Assembly (NCBI GenBank): GCA_018830365.1
Contig: JAHJSK010000074.1
Location: 1 to 14,819 of the forward strand
Direction of reading: 5' to 3'
DNA from: Patescibacteria group bacterium
GTDB taxonomy: Bacteria > Patescibacteriota > Minisyncoccia > Minisyncoccales > CG1-02-41-26
Length of the DNA: 14,819 nucleotides
A program made the translations under genes and the position numbers. The notes under the pieces are model-generated. The model worked only from the letters and a program-made list of their open reading frames with translations. It made no database searches and had not been told where the DNA came from. This document shows, piece after piece, positions 11,539 to 14,819 of the stretch. How positions within the stretch are numbered: the first letter of the stretch is position 1; the number at the start of each line of letters is the position of its first letter.

Positions 11539-12399
11539 CTAGCCAAAACAAGACAAATTTTTCTGATTTCCAATTTTAAACAAATTTTTCGCGTTTTGAA
11601 AAGTTGCGGCAATTATTTTTTCAGCATCTGTTTCTTTAATTTCAGCTATTCTTTGAACAATATATTTTAAAGACAAAGGAGTATTTCGTTCTTTTTGATA
11701 TGCTGGCGGTGAAAGATATGGACAATCGGTTTCAATTAAAATTCCTTCCAAAGGAATTTTTTTTATAACTTCATTCAAATTCATTTTAAAAATCAATCCA
11801 TTAAATCCTAAATAAAGACCGAGTTCTAAATATTCTTCCGCCTGCTTCCAGCTTCCAGTAAAACAATGGACAACTCCTTGCGGTTTCACATTTTGGCTTT
11901 TAAGTATTTCCAATAAATCCTGATACGCTTTTCTACAATGAAAAATAACAGGCAAATTTAAGTCCCGAGCCAAATTTAATTGTTTGAGAAAAATTTCTTT
12001 TTGTTTCGCTTTAAATAATTCCTGTTCTATTTCATTTTTTGGCTGATACAAATAATCTAAACCAATTTCGCCTATTGCCACCACTTTTGACGACAAAGCC
12101 AATTCCTTATATTTCTCATAATCGTATTCCTCTTCTCGGGTTTCATATTCATTTTCAATTTCTTGAATATCGTCTTTGATTTTAATTATTTTCGTTTCCA
12201 AATGCGCAGGATGTAAGCCCACTGCGGCATAAACGCCTTCGGGATATTTTTCGGCAATCTTTACTGCCCTGCGAGAAGTGCTATATTGAGAACCCGCATT
12301 TATCATCCAGATATTATTATCCAAACAACTCTTAATTATTTCTTCAGCATCGTCTTTATAAGCGTTGAAATTCAAATGAGCGTGAGTGTCAATGAGCAT
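11539..12399 (-). CDS. tatD: TatD-family metal-dependent hydrolase
   Basis: TatD hydrolases are TIM-barrel metalloenzymes with DNase or deacylase activity, linked to DNA repair and quality control. The 286-aa product shows the metal-site and family motifs in order: DTHAHLNF near the start, GLHPAH, GEIGLDY, FHCRKA, HCFTGS, ETDCPYLSP and RNTP. A highly charged insertion (IQEIENEYETREEEYDYEKYKEL) between GLHPAH and GEIGLDY makes it longer than the usual 260 or so. The start ATG 12399 fits the conserved MLIDTHAHL. It lies 49 bp after the AI-2E-type permease gene on the same strand, probably one transcript. No Shine-Dalgarno is visible. Confidence 0.93.
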   Translation of the reverse strand: MLIDTHAHLNFNAYKDDAEEIIKSCLDNNIWMINAGSQYSTSRRAVKIAEKYPEGVYAAVGLHPAHLETKIIKIKDDIQEIENEYETREEEYDYEKYKELALSSKVVAIGEIGLDYLYQPKNEIEQELFKAKQKEIFLKQLNLARDLNLPVIFHCRKAYQDLLEILKSQNVKPQGVVHCFTGSWKQAEEYLELGLYLGFNGLIFKMNLNEVIKKIPLEGILIETDCPYLSPPAYQKERNTPLSLKYIVQRIAEIKETDAEKIIAATFQNAKNLFKIGNQKNLSCFG

Positions 12400-12448
12400 A
12401 AATGTAATTCAAATTTTGGCGTTATGCCAGATAATTTTAATGTTTACC

Positions 12449-13504
12449 TTACAAAACTTCTGCTTCTTGCTTTCCCTTGTTTTCTTTTTCTTCATCTTGT
12501 TTTTTTAATCCTAAATATTCCTCTACTATTTCAAAAATTATTCCAGCTAAAGGAATAGCCAAAATCGCGCCCAAGAAACCCCAAAAAGTTCCGCCAACAG
12601 CCAAAGCCATTAAAACCAAAACCGGAGGAAGACCGATAAGTTTTTTAAACAAAATAGGAAAAAGAAAATTATTTTCTATTTGCTGAATAATTATTAAGCC
12701 TATTAAAACAAAAAACGCGTTAGATAAAGAATCTGTCATCACTGTCAAAACAATAATCACCCCTGCAATAAGAGGCCCGACAACAGGAATAAAATCAAAA
12801 ACGCCAAAAACAAAACTAAATATAAAAGCGTGTTTTATTTGTAAAAAACTTAAAAACAAATAACACAAAGAACCAACAAACAAAACGCCAATAAGCCTAG
12901 AAAAAAACCAACCGCTTACTTGCTTTTTTACTTTCGGCAAAAGATTAAAAAACCATTCTTTGTGTTTAGCAGGAGCAAAATTTACCACGATCTTTTCTAA
13001 AAAATTTTTTTCCAAAGACAAAAAGAAAGACAAAGAAATTATAAATATAGTCGCTTTAACCCCTCCAAAAAAAGCAACCAAAGCATTGATCGCGTTTTCT
13101 CCAACTTTTTCTAAATTATTTTCCAAGAATGATAAAAAACTTCGGGAATCCTGCAAGAATCCAATTCCGATTTTTTCCAAAAAAGGCGAAATTTTTTGGA
13201 AATATAAAGGAAGATCAGAGCTGAATTGTTTAATTTCTAAAAGAAAAATAGGCGCGATTTTGTAAAGGGAAAAACCAATTATAGCCAAAAATCCGAAATA
13301 AATAATAATAGCAGCTAAAATTCTTGGAATTTTTTTTTGTTCCAGAAAATCTATGGAAAAATTGAAAAGAATAGAAAGAATTAAAGCAAAAATAAACCAA
13401 ATAATTAACTCCCTACTCACAAAAAGAAAATAAAGCAAAACAACTGTTGCTGTAATTTTAAAACAAAAATTCCAATTCATATTTAAAGTTTTTTCTTCAA
13501 ACAT
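12449..13504 (-). CDS. AI-2E family (PerM-type) membrane transporter
   Basis: A polytopic membrane protein of the AI-2E/PerM family (PF01594), related to proteins that export autoinducer-2 or exchange ions; the substrate here is unknown. Paired N-terminal helices (ITATVVLLYFLFV, LIIWFIFALILSILF) are followed by a helix starting RILAAIIIYFGFLAIIGF and an extracytoplasmic amphipathic region of about 70 residues. The C-terminal core has the family signatures FDFIPVVGPLIAG and IENNFLFPILFKKLIGLPPV, then GGTFWGFLGAILAIPLAG. A basic/acidic tail ends the 351 aa. ATG 13504 is preferred: a TTG at 13522 lies within tandem spacer repeats, and another ATG at 13480 would also keep all helices. The gene is followed by tatD. 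Confidence 0.9.
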   Translation of the reverse strand: MFEEKTLNMNWNFCFKITATVVLLYFLFVSRELIIWFIFALILSILFNFSIDFLEQKKIPRILAAIIIYFGFLAIIGFSLYKIAPIFLLEIKQFSSDLPLYFQKISPFLEKIGIGFLQDSRSFLSFLENNLEKVGENAINALVAFFGGVKATIFIISLSFFLSLEKNFLEKIVVNFAPAKHKEWFFNLLPKVKKQVSGWFFSRLIGVLFVGSLCYLFLSFLQIKHAFIFSFVFGVFDFIPVVGPLIAGVIIVLTVMTDSLSNAFFVLIGLIIIQQIENNFLFPILFKKLIGLPPVLVLMALAVGGTFWGFLGAILAIPLAGIIFEIVEEYLGLKKQDEEKENKGKQEAEVL

Positions 13505-13513
13505 ATGTATGTT

Positions 13514-13571
13514 AATTTTCAATTTTCAATTTTCAATAAATTTTTAATGAATTTTTAATGAATTTTTAATG
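13514..13571. repeat. Two short tandem repeats before the permease gene
   Basis: AATTTTC is repeated three times exactly (13514-13534), then AATTTTTAATG three times exactly (13539-13571). They occupy the leader between the M16 peptidase and permease genes. Confidence 0.8.
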
Positions 13572-13637
13572 ACACAATTTTCAAATAACTATAAAAAAAA
13601 TAAATTTTCAAATTATTCGCTTCGCCTAAAAAGAGAA

Positions 13638-14819
13638 TTACAATTTTAACTGGGTTTTTGAAAATTTAACATTTTTATGCGGCCCGAGCAATGCCAAATT
13701 AAGATTTTTTGATTGAAAAATATCTTTAGCCGCTTTTAAAATATCATTGCTTGTTATTTTATCAATTTCAGCATAAATTTCTTTTGGCAATAAAATTTTC
13801 TTTTCTAAAAGCTCCTGCATTCCACAAAAAGACGCTTGGCTATTTGAGGACTCTAAACTCAAAGCCATTTTGCCCTTGATGTTGTCTTTGGCTTTCTGAA
13901 GCTCGGTTTCTGGAACTTTTTTTTGAGATATTTTTTTGTATTCTTTTAAAATTATTTTAATCGCATCCCCCGCTCTTTCAGTATTTACTCCAGCTGATGT
14001 AACTAAATATCCAGTATCAGTCGCGTTCTCTGATTCCGTATGAATATAATAAGCAAGCCCCTTTTTCTCCCTAACCAAAGTCCAAAGCCGAGAGCTCATC
14101 ATTCCTCCCAAAATTACAGACAAAATATCCTGCGCGTATTTTTGAGGATGAAAAAGATTATAGCCCCGCGCTCCCAAACAAAAATGAGTTTGGTCTGTTT
14201 TTTTAAAATAAATTAAGGACTGCGGCTGTTCTTGCTTTTTAATTTTATCAATTTCGCTCGGAAATAACGCTGAAGGCGCAGCAGCGTCAATTACTTTTAA
14301 TTTTGGTTTTAATGGAACAGTGTTTATTGTTTTAAAATATTTTTTAATTTTTTTGAGCAAAGATTCCTGCTCAATATTGCCTGCCGCGCAAATTACCGTG
14401 TTTTTGGATGAATAATGATTTTTTTGATAATCTAAAAAATCCTTTCTTTTTAATTTAGTTATAATTTTCTTTTCTCCAACAATTGGCCAACCAACTGGCT
14501 GGTCTCCGTAAAGTAATTTTTGCCAAAGCTCAGACACATAATCCATGGGCGTGTCCATATCCATATTAATTTCTTCAACAATTACTCCTTTTTCTTTTTC
14601 AATTTCCTTTTCATCAAATTTTGAATTTAGATAAATATCTGAAACCCAATCCAATGCCACATCTAAATGTTTAGAATCAACTTTTGCCCAATAACCAGTG
14701 CATTCTTTGGAAGTAAAAGCATTATAAATTCCGCCTATCCTATCAAGCGGCTCAACAATTTTTACCGTATCAGATCTTTTTTTTGTTCCCTTAAAAAGCA
14801 TATGCTCCAAAAAATGAGA
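13638..14819 (-). CDS. M16-family zinc metallopeptidase (5' end outside window)
   Basis: The frame is open to the right edge and its start is not in the window; the first 394 visible residues begin SHFLEHMLFKGT. HFLEH is the inverted zinc motif HxxEH of M16 (pitrilysin/processing-peptidase) enzymes, and the third ligand is the Glu in VIVEEINMDMDTP, about 75 residues on. The C-terminal M16 domain is also present (SSRLWTLVREKKGLAYYIHT, with the substrate-binding Arg/Tyr segment, then GYLVTSAGV). The size fits the short bacterial type of about 420 aa, which works as a dimer degrading peptides. A TTG inside the zinc motif (14810) is not the start. The permease and tatD genes follow on the same strand. 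Confidence 0.92.
   Translation of the reverse strand, partial: SHFLEHMLFKGTKKRSDTVKIVEPLDRIGGIYNAFTSKECTGYWAKVDSKHLDVALDWVSDIYLNSKFDEKEIEKEKGVIVEEINMDMDTPMDYVSELWQKLLYGDQPVGWPIVGEKKIITKLKRKDFLDYQKNHYSSKNTVICAAGNIEQESLLKKIKKYFKTINTVPLKPKLKVIDAAAPSALFPSEIDKIKKQEQPQSLIYFKKTDQTHFCLGARGYNLFHPQKYAQDILSVILGGMMSSRLWTLVREKKGLAYYIHTESENATDTGYLVTSAGVNTERAGDAIKIILKEYKKISQKKVPETELQKAKDNIKGKMALSLESSNSQASFCGMQELLEKKILLPKEIYAEIDKITSNDILKAAKDIFQSKNLNLALLGPHKNVKFSKTQLKL

Noticed and set aside
13514..13571. CRISPR array
   Set aside because: The 7-bp and 11-bp units are contiguous tandem repeats without spacers; no cas gene or 24-40-bp repeat is seen anywhere in the window.

Overview
The window looks like a chromosome segment from a small-genome, AT-rich bacterium, most likely a member of the Candidate Phyla Radiation (Patescibacteria, Parcubacteria-like). 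This is an inference. It rests on the low-GC, lysine-rich coding style, compact core genes without conserved operon partners (a lone ruvA, PolX, a short FtsB-like protein, TatD, AI-2E permease, M16 peptidase), a CCA-encoding tRNA-Gly, and intergenic spacers full of degenerate AT words and small palindromes. TGA, TAA and TAG all serve as stops, so there is no sign of UGA recoding.

Layout. Bases 1-203 hold a possible tail of an upstream gene and two 19-bp near-repeats that may be the end of an insertion sequence. Bases 204-2696 carry two rightward DNA-repair genes, polX (DNA polymerase X with PHP exonuclease) and ruvA (promoter at 2061-2089). Nearly everything after that is leftward: an AbrB-type antitoxin/RelE-type toxin pair (2709-3231); a 0.7-kb spacer rich in hairpins; a 582-residue protein made of two radical-SAM enzymes joined end to end (3965-5713) with a structured leader; clpB (6058-8757); a two-gene unit with its own promoter, encoding a 49-residue cysteine-rich membrane peptide and a secreted coiled-coil/beta-rich protein (9164-10113); tRNA-Gly(CCC) and an FtsB/DivIC-like protein; a 0.5-kb spacer with a rightward 34-residue membrane peptide; then tatD, an AI-2E-type permease and an M16 metallopeptidase that runs off the right edge.

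The most unusual content lies in and between the genes. (1) A 102-bp exact (118-bp near-exact) repeat occurs at 3271 and 10280, each followed by hairpins whose ends are fixed (GCCAG..GC / GC.TATCTGG) but whose stems differ completely and still pair. One ends exactly in the CCA of the tRNA. (2) A 57-bp in-frame insertion carrying a palindrome sits inside the PHP domain of PolX, flanked by a 12-bp direct repeat. (3) The two radical-SAM domains are joined through what looks like a former intergenic spacer that still holds a Shine-Dalgarno sequence and ATG. (4) The leader of that gene can form two competing structures. (5) Three genes (the radical-SAM fusion, the 49-aa peptide and the secreted protein) have strong Shine-Dalgarno sequences and look more GC-rich than their neighbours.

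Functionally the window mixes genome maintenance (PolX, RuvA, possibly TatD), proteostasis (ClpB, M16), cell division (FtsB-like), transport (AI-2E-type) and an accessory layer (toxin-antitoxin, radical SAM, secreted protein). No transposase, integrase, CRISPR array or rRNA gene was found.
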